Positions 33,151-41,819 of a DNA stretch of 42,136 nt are shown here, in pieces. The stretch is from assembly GCA_902474645.1 (NCBI GenBank), contig CABRWN010000001.1, positions 1 through 42,136 of the forward strand. Reading direction: 5' to 3'. The position numbers and the translations under genes were made by a program. A model generated the notes under the pieces. That model made no database searches and was not told the DNA's origin. It worked only from the letters and a program-made list of their open reading frames with translations. The stretch's first letter is position 1. Each line of letters opens with the position of its first letter. This stretch comes from an uncultured Collinsella sp. (GTDB lineage: Bacteria; Actinomycetota; Coriobacteriia; Coriobacteriales; Coriobacteriaceae).

Positions 33151-34497
33151 ATGATCGATCGCTATACCCGCCCGGAGATGGGACACATCTTCTCCCTCGA
33201 GAACAAGTACGCCATTTGGCAGGAGATCGAGGTCTTGGCCTGCGAGGCCCAGGCGGAGCTCGGCAAGATCGGTATTTCCAAAGACGAGGCCCAGTGGATC
33301 CGCGACCATGCCAACTTTGAGAAGGCGAAGGTCGATGAGATCGAGGAAGTCACGCGCCACGACGTCATTGCCTTTCTGACCAACATGAAGGAATACATCG
33401 ATGCCGATGTTCCCGAGGGCGACCCCAAGCCCAGCCGCTGGGTTCACTATGGCATGACCAGCTCCGATCTGGGCGACACGGCCCTGTGCTACCAGCTCAC
33501 CCAGGCCTGCGACCTGATCATCGAGGACGTCAAGAAGCTCGGCGAGATTTGCAAGCGTCGCGCCTTTGAGGAGCGCAACACGCTCTGTGCCGGCCGCACT
33601 CATGGCATCCACGCCGAGCCGATGACCTTCGGCATGAAGTTTGGCTCTTGGGCCTGGGAGCTCAAGCGCGATCTGGATCGTCTTGAGGACGCCCGCAAGA
33701 ATGTTGCCTTCGGTGCCATCTCGGGCGCTGTCGGCACGTACAGCTCCATCGAGCCGTTTGTCGAGGAGTACGTCTGCGAGCACCTGGGCCTGGTTCACGA
33801 CCCGCTGTCCACGCAGGTTATCAGCCGCGACCATCACGCCTATCTCGCCGGCGTTCTCGCCACCACCGCAGCCACCTGCGAGCGCATCGCTACCGAGGTT
33901 CGCAATCTACAGAAGACCGATACGCTCGAGGCCGAGGAGCCGTTCCGTAAGGGCCAAAAGGGCAGCTCAGCCATGCCGCACAAGCGCAACCCCATCACCA
34001 TGGAGAAAGTCTGCGGTCTGTCGCGCGTCGTGAAGTCCAACGCCCAAGTTGCCTTCGATAACGTCGCCCTGTGGCACGAGCGTGACATTTCGCACTCCTC
34101 TGCCGAGCGCGTCGCCCAGGCCGACAGCTTCATCGCCCTCGACCACATGTTCCAGTGCCTCATTCGCGTTATCGACGGCCTGCAGCTGTACCCTGCCCGC
34201 ATGATGGCCAACCTCAATAAGACCCGCGGCCTCATCTTCTCCTCCAAGGTGCTGCTCGCCCTCGTCGACACGGGCATCACCCGCGAGGACGCGTACGCCA
34301 TTGTGCAGGAGAACGCCATGGCAACCTGGCACGAGGTACAGGATTGTGTCTCCGGCCCTACCTTTAAGGAGCGTCTCGAGGCTGACCCGCGCTGCACCGT
34401 CAGCCAGGAAAAGCTCGATGAGATCTTTGATCCGTGGGACTTCCTCACCCGTATTGACACGGTCTTTGATCGTCTGGAGCAGCTGAGCTTCGAGTAG
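33151..34497 (+). CDS. purB: Adenylosuccinate lyase
   Basis: A 448-residue fumarase-superfamily enzyme that acts twice in purine synthesis: it splits SAICAR to AICAR and adenylosuccinate to AMP. Seen: H-Y-G-M-T-S-S-D-L-G-D-T, G-R-T-H-G-I-H-A-E-P (catalytic His region) and the signature G-S-S-A-M-P-H-K-R-N-P with the mobile-loop Ser. ATG at 33151 is chosen for AAGGAG upstream; the frame is open further back through the repeat region. A TACAAT at 33101-33106 may be its -10. purC, the gene for the preceding enzyme substrate, lies 4 kb away. Confidence 0.97.
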   Translation: MIDRYTRPEMGHIFSLENKYAIWQEIEVLACEAQAELGKIGISKDEAQWIRDHANFEKAKVDEIEEVTRHDVIAFLTNMKEYIDADVPEGDPKPSRWVHYGMTSSDLGDTALCYQLTQACDLIIEDVKKLGEICKRRAFEERNTLCAGRTHGIHAEPMTFGMKFGSWAWELKRDLDRLEDARKNVAFGAISGAVGTYSSIEPFVEEYVCEHLGLVHDPLSTQVISRDHHAYLAGVLATTAATCERIATEVRNLQKTDTLEAEEPFRKGQKGSSAMPHKRNPITMEKVCGLSRVVKSNAQVAFDNVALWHERDISHSSAERVAQADSFIALDHMFQCLIRVIDGLQLYPARMMANLNKTRGLIFSSKVLLALVDTGITREDAYAIVQENAMATWHEVQDCVSGPTFKERLEADPRCTVSQEKLDEIFDPWDFLTRIDTVFDRLEQLSFE

Positions 34498-34523
34498 GTT
34501 CGGGCATAACGTTAGCTTTTTAG

Positions 34524-34561
34524 GGCGCTTTGCTGGTAATGTGTGTTGCCGGCGAAGCGCC
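34524..34561. other. Long imperfect hairpin between purB and the TSCPD gene
   Basis: GGCGCTTTGCTGG pairs with CCGGCGAAGCGCC over 13 positions (two G-T pairs) around a 12-base loop. No T-run follows, so it may be a Rho-aided terminator or a processing hairpin. The downstream arm contains GCGAAGC. Confidence 0.45.
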
Positions 34562-34625
34562 TCGTTGCATTTAGGGAAAGACGGGGATAATAGTCGTCTC
34601 GAATAACATTCTGAGAGGGGATCGC

Positions 34626-34889
34626 ATGATTTCGTTTGATTACAAGCCTCAGGGCGTGTGTGCTCGCAATATTCACCTTGACCTTTCCGATGACGGCAAC
34701 AAGGTGATGGGCGTTGAGTTTACCGGTGGCTGCGACGGCAATCTCAAGGCAATCTCCAAGCTGGTCGAGGGCGCTCCTGCCGATCGCGTAATCGAGGTTC
34801 TCGCCGGTAATACCTGCGGTATGAAAAAGACCTCCTGCGCCGACCAGCTTACGCGCGCTATCGAGGCCGCTCGCGCCGAGATCGCCTAA
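34626..34889 (+). CDS. TSCPD-domain protein (TIGR03905-like)
   Basis: An 87-residue protein matching the small TSCPD family, named for a T-S-C-x-D motif; here K-T-S-C-A-D at about residues 71-76. G-V-C-A-R-N-I and V-E-F-T-G-G-C-D-G-N-L-K-A-I are further family patterns. Three or more conserved Cys suggest metal binding. The same domain occurs at the end of some vitamin B12-dependent ribonucleotide reductases, but the standalone protein has no settled function. ATG with GAGAGGGG upstream. Its TAA overlaps the ATG of the next gene by one base. Confidence 0.8.
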   Translation: MISFDYKPQGVCARNIHLDLSDDGNKVMGVEFTGGCDGNLKAISKLVEGAPADRVIEVLAGNTCGMKKTSCADQLTRAIEAARAEIA

Positions 34890-36100
34890 TGGGTATCGCC
34901 GATCACATCAAGAACGGAATATCGCGTCGCGGCTTTGTACTCGGTGGGGCTGCCGCGGGCGCTGCCACGGTGCTTGCCGGATGCTCGAAAAAAACGGGTA
35001 CCAGCGATGATGCTGCCGGCGAGCCGCAGGTTATCAAGGACGATTCCAAAATCATCTCGATTACGGATGAGTACGAGGCAGTCGACATCGATCTTGAGCC
35101 GGCGGCGTCGTGGACGCTGCCGCTGGGTACGCTGCTGTACTACTGCGACGGCGATTACGCCGCGGCGATGATGGCGCCCGCATCGGCACTGCACGCCAAC
35201 ACACTCGGTGTGCTCAACCTGGGCGATGGCTCGCTTACCACATTAATCGAGGATCCTATCGAGGGCACGGGATATGCATTCTACGATGTCCGTGCCGGCG
35301 ACGGCGTGTTTGCGTGGGTTGAGATGAACTTTGCCAATTCATCGTGGAAGCTCTACGCTCAAAATCTGTCGGGCGCTTCGCTCTCTGGCGATGTGGTTGA
35401 GCTCGATCGAGGTGGCAAGGACTATGATCCGCCCCTGTTTACGGCGTTCGGGTCATCGGTTATCTGGTATAAAATGCCTTCGGCAGGCGGCAATAAAACG
35501 AGTAGTGATTCGTTTTGCTATCGTCGCTCGCTTGATGAATCCAAGGCCGAGGCAATTTGGAAATCGACGGGCCGCTTTGCATCGGCCCCGCGCGCGAGCG
35601 ACGGCATTTTGACCATCTCGCCGCGTGTCCGCAACGACGAGGGCGTCTACTACGGCATAACGGCAATCGATCTGACAGATGGCAACAACACCAAACGTGC
35701 CCAGCTAGTCCTTCCCTCGTCAGTCTCGCCTTTCGAGGCCGTATATATGGGCGATACCTTCGTGTTTTCTATCGAGGCGACCTATAGTGGCGTGGGCAGC
35801 TTGGGCAACATGGGCACGTATATCGGTAATGAGGGAGGGCCGTACCTCTTTCTGTCACGCGAGCCGCTCGCATGCGCGGCTGGCAAGAAGAATAAATACC
35901 TTGTTAAGGTACAGGCGTCGCATTTCCTGATCGACACCTCTGCCAAGACCTATGGCTCGCTGCTGTCGCCCGACCGCGCTTTGGAGTATGGCGATTATCC
36001 AGCTACGGCGGGAAAATCGGACTCATTCCTTACGTACGCCACGGTGCGCAACAGCCAGGGTATACCAGAGACGGTCACTGCACGCCTATTCTCTCTTTAA
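34889..36100 (+). CDS. Twin-arginine exported lipoprotein, probably beta-propeller
   Basis: A 403-residue protein. The N-terminus has the Tat motif S-R-R-G-F-V-L and, after a hydrophobic stretch, a lipobox V-L-A-G-C, so it should be exported folded and lipidated at that Cys. The mature part is rich in short strands with repeated Asp/Trp/Tyr patterns (for example G-V-F-A-W-V-E-M and S-V-I-W-Y-K-M). This suggests a beta-propeller of unknown ligand. No enzyme motif was seen. Its ATG overlaps the TSCPD stop, so the two are translationally coupled. I cannot name the family. Confidence 0.7.
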   Translation: MGIADHIKNGISRRGFVLGGAAAGAATVLAGCSKKTGTSDDAAGEPQVIKDDSKIISITDEYEAVDIDLEPAASWTLPLGTLLYYCDGDYAAAMMAPASALHANTLGVLNLGDGSLTTLIEDPIEGTGYAFYDVRAGDGVFAWVEMNFANSSWKLYAQNLSGASLSGDVVELDRGGKDYDPPLFTAFGSSVIWYKMPSAGGNKTSSDSFCYRRSLDESKAEAIWKSTGRFASAPRASDGILTISPRVRNDEGVYYGITAIDLTDGNNTKRAQLVLPSSVSPFEAVYMGDTFVFSIEATYSGVGSLGNMGTYIGNEGGPYLFLSREPLACAAGKKNKYLVKVQASHFLIDTSAKTYGSLLSPDRALEYGDYPATAGKSDSFLTYATVRNSQGIPETVTARLFSL

Positions 36101-36159
36101 GCTTAGAGGGGTTAAAAAGGCGCCAACAGGGGAATAAACGCGTTGTAATTGTGAGTACC

Positions 36160-36198
36160 GCCCGCCGAGCTGCCGCGTCATAGCGGCATCCGGCGGGC
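36160..36198. other. GC-rich hairpin upstream of the response regulator
   Basis: GCCCGCCG pairs with CGGCGGGC and, inside, TGCCGC with GCGGCA, forming an extended stem. No T-run follows. It may end the preceding operon in a Rho-dependent way or act in the leader of the regulator mRNA. Confidence 0.45.
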
Positions 36199-36253
36199 TC
36201 AGGTGCGTTAAAATGGGCTTGTTCTTAGCTAATTGAGACAGGGGGGCCGTGTT

Positions 36254-36976
36254 ATGGCTTCAGATGCAAAAAAGATTCTGCTGGTCGAGGATGAGAAGGC
36301 AATCCGTGACGCCGTCGCTGCCTATCTCGAGCGCGAAGGCTACTGGGTTGTGGGCGTCGGCGACGGCCAGTCCGCGATCGAGGAGTTCGAGAAGCATCAG
36401 TTCGACCTGGTCGTGCTCGACCTTATGCTCCCCAAGATCCCCGGCGAGCGCGTTTGCCGCACCATTCGCGATACCTCGGATGTCCCCATCATCATGCTGA
36501 CGGCTAAGGGCGAGATCGAGGACCGTATTATCGGTCTTGAGCTCGGCGCCGACGACTATCTGATTAAGCCGTTCTCGCCGCGCGAGCTCGTCGCCCGCGT
36601 TCGCGCTCTGTTCCGCCGTGCCCATCAGGCCGACGAGCCCGCCGTCGAGGTGCTCGACTTCGGCGATCTGGTCATCGATATCTCGGGCCACAAGATCTTG
36701 GTCGAAGGCAAGGAAGTCGATCTGACGGCTTCCGAGTTCAAGCTGCTCACCACGCTCGCCCGCCATCCCGGCCGTGTGTATAACCGCATGGAGCTGGTCG
36801 AGAAAGTGCTCGGGTATGACTTTGAGGGCTATGAGCGCACTATCGATAGCCACGTGAAGAACCTTCGCGCCAAGCTGGGCGATGATCCCAAGAAGCCCAA
36901 GTGGCTCTACACCGTCCATGGTGTCGGCTATCGCTTCGAGGCTCCGGCCAAGACCGATAAGTCGGACGAGAAATAG
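36254..36976 (+). CDS. OmpR-family response regulator
   Basis: A 240-residue regulator. The receiver domain (about 6-120) has V-E-D-E (acidic pocket), phosphorylation Asp D56 in V-L-D-L-M-L, T-A-K and L-I-K-P-F. The winged-helix DNA-binding domain (about 140-230) ends with R-T-I-D-S-H-V-K-N-L-R-A-K-L and V-H-G-V-G-Y-R-F. ATG at 36254; the upstream GGGGGG is a plausible ribosome site. The partner kinase follows after 11 bp. The target genes are not shown by the sequence. It resembles MtrA/PhoP-type regulators but I would not assign one. Confidence 0.92.
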   Translation: MASDAKKILLVEDEKAIRDAVAAYLEREGYWVVGVGDGQSAIEEFEKHQFDLVVLDLMLPKIPGERVCRTIRDTSDVPIIMLTAKGEIEDRIIGLELGADDYLIKPFSPRELVARVRALFRRAHQADEPAVEVLDFGDLVIDISGHKILVEGKEVDLTASEFKLLTTLARHPGRVYNRMELVEKVLGYDFEGYERTIDSHVKNLRAKLGDDPKKPKWLYTVHGVGYRFEAPAKTDKSDEK

Positions 36977-36987
36977 GGAAATCACAT

Positions 36988-38553
36988 ATGACACCTGCGC
37001 GCTTTGAAATCGGACAAAAGCACAAGCAGGAGAGCGAGGCGGGTTCCAAGGCTAGTTGGAACACGCCTCGTTCCGATTCACGGCCAACGATGAGCTATCC
37101 CTCGCGCATGGCACTTGCTTTTGCTCTGACATCGCTCATGACAGTATTGGTGCTGGTGGGCGTTGTCTCTGTTGTGTGGGGCACGGTCTTTTCGGATTAC
37201 ACACGCTCCAATATCGTCGAAATCGCAAATTCCGCTGCCGAGAAGTTGGCAACCTCATATGAGGAAAACGGCTCTTGGACCGCGGGGGAACTGCGCACGG
37301 TCGCAACGTCGAGTTTGGTTTCCGACGATCTGGGTATGCAGGTCGTCAATAAAAAGGGCGTGATCGTTTATGACGATTCCTGGCCCTCGGCAAGCGCCAC
37401 CGCCGATGTACGCGAAAACCAGGCTACGACCGACGACACGAGCGGCAAGAGGGCATCGCATAGCCCGGTCTCGTCTGCTCCAACCGACTCCGATAGCGTT
37501 GCTAACGTCGAGATTGTAACGTCTTCCGGCGAGCATGTCGGACAGGTAAAGCTGTGGGCCATCGGCTCCGACGCGCTGCTCACCAAGGCGGACTCTGCGT
37601 TTAGGGAGAAGACCTTTAACGCCATGGCCCTCGCCGCGGTTGTTGCAATCTGCATTTCGGTCGTTATCGGATCGCTCGTGTCGCGCATGCTCACCAAGCC
37701 GATTCATCGCATCACCAGTACCGCAAAGCAAATCCGTGACGGCGACCTGTCGGCTCGCACGGGACTGCGCGGTGATGACGAGATCGATCAGCTGGGTGAG
37801 ACCTTCGATGAGATGGCCACTTCGCTCGAGAAGGATATGAAACACGAGAAGCGCCTGACCTCTGATGTTGCCCACGAGCTGCGCACGCCGCTCATGGCCA
37901 TGCTTGCAACGGTCGAGGCCATGCAGGATGGCGTGTATCCCACTGACGATGAGCATTTGGAGACCGTTGCTTCTGAGACGCGTCGCCTGGCTCGTCTGGT
38001 GCAGCAGATGCTCGACCTATCGCGTATGGAAAACAGCACGGCTCCGCTCAATCTAGAACCGGTGGACATGGTTCCGTTCGTGCGATCGATTGTGAACGGC
38101 CAGGAGCGTCTGTTTGCCGACCGTGACCTTCGTCTTCGCTTTGCAGATGAAACCCAAGGGCACGACGATGTCGTCGAAGCCGATCCCGACATGATCACGC
38201 AATGCGTCATCAACCTCATGAGCAACGCCATGCGCTACACCCCCGAGGGCGGTTGGGTCGTGGTGTCGGTGCTCAGTGACCGCAAGCATGTCAGTATTGC
38301 CGTTTCGGATACCGGTATCGGTATTGCCAAGGACGATCTGTCGCGCATCTTCGGGCGGTTTTGGCGCGCCGATGCCAGCCGCGCCCGCGAAGCTGGCGGC
38401 CTGGGCGTTGGCCTCGCCGTGACCAAGCAGATCGTCGAGCGTCACCATGGCTACATATCCGTGGAGTCGGAGCTTGGAAAGGGTACGACTTTTACAATTC
38501 ATCTGCCCCGCGAGCACACGGCGGACGCGGCATCTACTACAATGGAGCACTAG
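36988..38553 (+). CDS. Sensor histidine kinase with HAMP domain
   Basis: A 521-residue membrane kinase. A 40-residue cytosolic start is followed by TM1 (about 41-66), an extracytoplasmic domain of about 140 residues rich in Ser/Thr/Asp, and TM2 (about 211-233). Then come a HAMP linker, the HisKA motif V-A-H-E-L-R-T-P-L (H296), N-box N-L-M-S-N-A-M-R-Y, D-T-G-I-G-I and G-G-L-G-V-G-L-A-V. All kinase motifs are intact. It should phosphorylate the response regulator encoded just before it. The signal is unknown. The low-complexity part of the sensor domain (about 125-165) is probably disordered. Confidence 0.92.
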   Translation: MTPARFEIGQKHKQESEAGSKASWNTPRSDSRPTMSYPSRMALAFALTSLMTVLVLVGVVSVVWGTVFSDYTRSNIVEIANSAAEKLATSYEENGSWTAGELRTVATSSLVSDDLGMQVVNKKGVIVYDDSWPSASATADVRENQATTDDTSGKRASHSPVSSAPTDSDSVANVEIVTSSGEHVGQVKLWAIGSDALLTKADSAFREKTFNAMALAAVVAICISVVIGSLVSRMLTKPIHRITSTAKQIRDGDLSARTGLRGDDEIDQLGETFDEMATSLEKDMKHEKRLTSDVAHELRTPLMAMLATVEAMQDGVYPTDDEHLETVASETRRLARLVQQMLDLSRMENSTAPLNLEPVDMVPFVRSIVNGQERLFADRDLRLRFADETQGHDDVVEADPDMITQCVINLMSNAMRYTPEGGWVVVSVLSDRKHVSIAVSDTGIGIAKDDLSRIFGRFWRADASRAREAGGLGVGLAVTKQIVERHHGYISVESELGKGTTFTIHLPREHTADAASTTMEH

Positions 38554-38611
38554 CTTTTCGCTATTCGGTGAAGGAGGGGCCGCGTCCCTGCCGCTCCGAG
38601 TTTGCGAAAAC

Positions 38612-38631
38612 ATGCGGGAAAGAACCCGCAT
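38612..38631 (+). terminator. Weak terminator or leader hairpin before purC
   Basis: ATGCGGG pairs with CCCGCAT around six bases, followed by TTTCTG. It lies between the kinase stop and purC and may end the two-component operon. Confidence 0.45.
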
Positions 38632-38662
38632 TTCTGTCGTATTTAGGTAAGGAGTGACTCAC

Positions 38663-39550
38663 GTGACAACGATGGAGCGTCGTCCGGATTCCCGTGGCAA
38701 GGTTCGTGATATCTACGATGCCGGTGAAAACCTGCTGATGGTCGCCACCGACCGCATTTCTGCGTTCGACTTCATTCTTCCCGACGAGATTCCGTTTAAG
38801 GGAGAGGTGCTCAACCGCATCTCGGCATTCTGGTTCGATAAGTTTGCCGATATCGTTCCCAACCACCTCGTTTCCATCGATCCGGCGGATTTCCCCGAGG
38901 AGTTTGCCGAGTATCGTGACTACCTCGCAGGCCGCGCCATGCTGGTCAAGAAGGCCCAGACGATTCCTATCGAGTGCATCGTCCGCGGCTATCTGACCGG
39001 TTCGGGCAAGAAGACCTATGACGAGAACGGCACCGTCTGCGGCATTCAGCTGCCCGAGGGTCTGACCGAGGCCTCCAAGCTTCCCGAGCCGCTGTTCACG
39101 CCGTCCACGAAGGCCGAGATCGGCGACCACGACGAGAACATTTCGTTCGAGCGTTGCTGCGAGATCGTGGGTGAGGACATCGCCGCGCAGATTCGCGACC
39201 TGTCCCTCAAGATTTACAAGGCTGCTGCCGAGTATGCAGCGACCCGTGGCATCATCATCGCCGACACCAAGTTCGAGTTCGGTGTCATCGATGGCAAGGT
39301 CACGCTGATCGACGAGTGCCTCACGCCCGACTCCAGCCGTTTCTGGCCTGCCGCCAGCTACGAGGAGGGCAAGATTCAGCCCAGCTACGACAAGCAATTC
39401 GTCCGCAATTGGCTCAAGGCCAACTGGGATATGACGGGGGAGACCCCGCACCTGCCCGCCGAGGTCATCGATGGCACGTCCGAGCGCTATCGCGAGGCCT
39501 TCCAGATCATCACGGGCTCCCAGTTCACAAGCATGAAGGAGAACGCATAA
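38663..39550 (+). CDS. purC: SAICAR synthetase
   Basis: A 295-residue enzyme that couples CAIR and aspartate with ATP to give SAICAR in purine synthesis. Seen: R-G-K-V-R-D-I-Y-D (start of the family), A-T-D-R-I-S-A-F-D, I-V-R-G-Y-L-T-G-S-G, I-A-D-T-K-F-E-F-G and D-E-C-L-T-P-D-S-S-R-F-W. This is the longer, yeast-type PurC. GTG at 38663 is chosen because AGGAG ends eight bases before it; the in-frame GTG at 38654 overlaps that site. The following membrane-protein gene begins directly after its stop. Confidence 0.95.
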   Translation: MTTMERRPDSRGKVRDIYDAGENLLMVATDRISAFDFILPDEIPFKGEVLNRISAFWFDKFADIVPNHLVSIDPADFPEEFAEYRDYLAGRAMLVKKAQTIPIECIVRGYLTGSGKKTYDENGTVCGIQLPEGLTEASKLPEPLFTPSTKAEIGDHDENISFERCCEIVGEDIAAQIRDLSLKIYKAAAEYAATRGIIIADTKFEFGVIDGKVTLIDECLTPDSSRFWPAASYEEGKIQPSYDKQFVRNWLKANWDMTGETPHLPAEVIDGTSERYREAFQIITGSQFTSMKENA

Positions 39551-40126
39551 GTGAGTACCCGTAGCGCCACGAACAAGCGCACGCAATCCCACGAGGTTAC
39601 CGGGGTTGCGCGCAAGTCCGCCGCATCTGCTAAACCCGCCCGCCAGGCAGCGAGCTCCGTTCGCGTCGTGCCGGCTTCGTCTAAAGCTCGCCGCAAAGAG
39701 CTCGAGAAGGGTGAAAACCTGGAAGGCCTTTCCAAGGAGGAGAAGCGCGCCCGCAAGGCCAAACAGCGTGCTCGCGAGGATCGTATCTACACGGTGTCGA
39801 ATATTCTCCTCAAGCAGGACGAGGACTACACCAAGCGCCGTCGTATCTGGTGGGCCGTGCTCGCCATCGGCATGGTACTCGTCGTGGCAATTTGGGCTTC
39901 GCTCTACTTCGCTCCCGGCGGCACGGTGTCCAGTCCCGTCCAGATGGTCGGCATCGTTTTGTCCTATGTCATCATTCTGGGTGATTTTATCTACGACTTC
40001 GTTCGTATTCGTCCCCTGCGCAACATGTACCGCACGCAGGCCGAGGGCATGTCCGAGAACAAGCTCAACGCTCTTATCGAACGCTCGGCTGCCGAGGAGG
40101 ACAAGAAGGACTCCAAGAAGAAGTAG
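39551..40126 (+). CDS. Two-helix membrane protein with basic N-terminus
   Basis: A 191-residue protein with no known family. Residues 1-95 are very basic and probably disordered or helical (R-A-R-K-A-K-Q-R-A-R-E-D-R). Two hydrophobic segments lie at about 98-120 (W-W-A-V-L-A-I-G-M-V) and 131-150 (V-G-I-V-L-S-Y-V-I-I-L). The C-terminus is charged and ends K-K-D-S-K-K-K. Its GTG touches the purC stop, with AAGGAG inside the end of purC, so it is translated together with purC. A role in purine synthesis does not follow from that. Confidence 0.7.
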   Translation: MSTRSATNKRTQSHEVTGVARKSAASAKPARQAASSVRVVPASSKARRKELEKGENLEGLSKEEKRARKAKQRAREDRIYTVSNILLKQDEDYTKRRRIWWAVLAIGMVLVVAIWASLYFAPGGTVSSPVQMVGIVLSYVIILGDFIYDFVRIRPLRNMYRTQAEGMSENKLNALIERSAAEEDKKDSKKK

Positions 40127-40156
40127 CGTTTGTATCCATACATATCGCTAAGATAT

Positions 40157-40187
40157 AAGGCGCGTCGTTTTTGCGGCGCGCCTTTTT
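40157..40187 (+). terminator. Terminator of the purC unit
   Basis: AAGGCGCG pairs with CGCGCCTT, with further pairing inside the loop, followed by a T-run. Confidence 0.85.
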
Positions 40188-40215
40188 ACTGTTCTATAGA
40201 TAGATGGAGTGGCAC

Positions 40216-41496
40216 ATGATTCGAGCTGCCCTGACGGTCGAAGAGGCTCTGGAGGGCATGAAGGCCCTGGAGCCCAAGATTAAAAACTACGCGCGCCTGG
40301 TCGTCCGCAAGGGCGTAAACGTCAAGCCCGGCCAGGAGGTCGTCGTTCAGTCTCCGGTCGAGTGCGCGCCGTTTGCGCGCGTGGTGGTCGCGGAGGCCTA
40401 TGCTGCCGGCGCCGGCCACGTGACGGTCATTTGGGCCGATGATGCCGTGACGAGGCTCACGTACGAGCATGTCGAGAAAAGCTATTTTGAGCAGACACCC
40501 GAGTGGAAGCGCATGCAGCTGGATTCCTTGGCCCAGGATGGTGCCTGCTTTGTCTTTATCGAGGGTGCGGATCCTGCGGCCCTCAAGGGCGTCGATCCAG
40601 CCAAGCCGGCCGCGGCATCAAAGGCGAGGAATACGCAGTGCAAAGTTTTCCGCCGTGGACTGGATTACAACATCAATCCGTGGTGCATCGCCGGCGCTCC
40701 GGTCGTGGCTTGGGCGCGCGAGGTGTTCCCGGGAGACGCCGATGAGGTTGCAATCTATAAGCTGTGGAATGCGATTCTGCACACCGCTCGCGCCGATGGC
40801 CAGGACCCAGAGAGTGACTGGGAACTCCATGACGCCGCATTCGAAAAGAACCTGCGTTTCCTGAACGACAATCGTTTCGACTACCTGCATTACACCGCGG
40901 CAAATGGAACCGATCTGACGATTGGTATGACGAAAGGTCACGAGTGGGCCGGCGGCAAGGGCAAGACGCCCGATGGGCACCCTTTCTTCCCCAACATTCC
41001 CACCGAGGAAGTCTTCACTTCGCCCGATCGCATGCGCGCCGACGGTATCGTGTACTCGGCCATGCCGCTCATCCACCACGGCAATAAAGTCGACGATTTT
41101 TGGATTAAGTTTGAGGGAGGCCGCGTGGTGGACTACGACGCCCGTGTGGGCAAGGCGACGCTCGCAAGTATCATCGATACTGACGAGGGCGCTGCTCACC
41201 TGGGAGAGGTCGCGCTCATTTCCAAGAACACGCCGATCCGCGAAAGTGGTGTTCTGTTCTACGATACGCTCTATGACGAGAACGCTAGCTGCCATCTCGC
41301 GCTAGGTGTCGGTTTCCCCGAATGCATCGAGGGTGGGTATGACATGTCCAAGGAGGAGCTCCTGGAGCATGGCGTTAACGTCTCGAGCACGCACGTCGAT
41401 TTTATGATCGGCACGGACGACATCGATATTACGGGCATTACGCCTGATGGACGTGAAGTTGTGATTTTCCAGAACGGCCAATGGAGTTGGGAATAG
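40216..41496 (+). CDS. M29-family metallo-aminopeptidase
   Basis: A 426-residue protein of the thermophilic aminopeptidase family (AmpS/PepS/AP-T). These are two-metal enzymes that release N-terminal residues from peptides in the cytosol. Metal-binding patterns are visible: N-I-P-T-E-E-V-F-T (Glu), G-E-V-A-L-I (Glu), C-H-L-A-L-G-V-G-F (His) and S-T-H-V-D-F-M-I-G (His and Asp). V-K-P-G-Q-E-V near the start is typical. ATG at 40216 is preferred because TGGAG sits six bases upstream; an ATG at 40204 is the alternative. It is a single gene between two terminators; the tRNA-Lys promoter overlaps its end. Confidence 0.93.
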   Translation: MIRAALTVEEALEGMKALEPKIKNYARLVVRKGVNVKPGQEVVVQSPVECAPFARVVVAEAYAAGAGHVTVIWADDAVTRLTYEHVEKSYFEQTPEWKRMQLDSLAQDGACFVFIEGADPAALKGVDPAKPAAASKARNTQCKVFRRGLDYNINPWCIAGAPVVAWAREVFPGDADEVAIYKLWNAILHTARADGQDPESDWELHDAAFEKNLRFLNDNRFDYLHYTAANGTDLTIGMTKGHEWAGGKGKTPDGHPFFPNIPTEEVFTSPDRMRADGIVYSAMPLIHHGNKVDDFWIKFEGGRVVDYDARVGKATLASIIDTDEGAAHLGEVALISKNTPIRESGVLFYDTLYDENASCHLALGVGFPECIEGGYDMSKEELLEHGVNVSSTHVDFMIGTDDIDITGITPDGREVVIFQNGQWSWE

Positions 41497-41515
41497 TCCC
41501 AGACCGTGGTACAAT
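41487..41515 (+). promoter_or_regulatory. tRNA-Lys promoter
   Basis: TTGGGA (41487-41492) and TACAAT (41510-41515) are separated by 17 bp, ending nine bases before the tRNA. The -35 overlaps the stop region of the aminopeptidase gene. Confidence 0.65.
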
Positions 41516-41524
41516 GCCACCCGC

Positions 41525-41600
41525 GGGCCGTTAGCTCAGCTGGCAGAGCAGGGGACTTTTAATCCCAAGGTCCAGGGTTCGAACCCCTGACGGCCCACCA
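41525..41600 (+). tRNA. tRNA-Lys (anticodon TTT)
   Basis: The 76-base cloverleaf has acceptor GGGCCGT/ACGGCCC, D-arm AGCTCAGCTGGCAGAGCA, anticodon loop CTTTTAA, and T-arm CAGGG TTCGAAC CCCTG. CCA is encoded. Confidence 0.96.
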
Positions 41601-41610
41601 TAGAAAAGAA

Positions 41611-41640
41611 AGCGATCAACTCCGGTTGGTCGCTTTTTTT
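41611..41640 (+). terminator. Terminator after tRNA-Lys
   Basis: AGCGATCAAC pairs with GTTGGTCGCT around tccg and is followed by seven T. A related terminator occurs at 41790-41819. Confidence 0.9.
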
Positions 41641-41641
41641 G

Positions 41642-41776
41642 TTGCCGGTGCGCGGGTTCGAACCCGTCGGGGCGCGGAGCTGAGTAAACGCGTGAGCGTT
41701 TGCCAGTGCAGCGCGCAAGGCGCGAAAGCGCCGCAGCGGCCGCCTGCGAAGCAGGCTGAACCCCTGACGGCCCACC
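41642..41776. repeat. tRNA-linked repeat element, lysine copy
   Basis: Non-coding. In order: CGGGTTCGAACCCG (41653-41666, like a T-arm), AAACGC-gtga-GCGTTT hairpin (41686-41701), GGCGC-gaaa-GCGCC (41719-41732), block CCGCAGCGG (41731-41739), GCCTGC-gaa-GCAGGC (41742-41756), and an exact 19-bp copy of the tRNA-Lys 3' part, GAACCCCTGACGGCCCACC (41758-41776; original 41581-41599). The plan matches the element after tRNA-Gly, while the tRNA copy is specific to this tRNA. Confidence 0.7.
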
Positions 41777-41789
41777 CAAAGATTGTTGA

Positions 41790-41819
41790 GACGGTCAACT
41801 TCGGTTGGCCGTCTTTTTT
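41790..41819 (+). terminator. Second terminator, after the tRNA-Lys end copy
   Basis: GACGGTCAAC pairs with GTTGGCCGTC around ttcg, followed by six T. It is clearly related to the terminator at 41611 (shared TCAACT-CGGTTGG core), so terminator and tRNA end were duplicated together. GGGTTCGAACCC follows again at 41833-41844. Confidence 0.85.
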
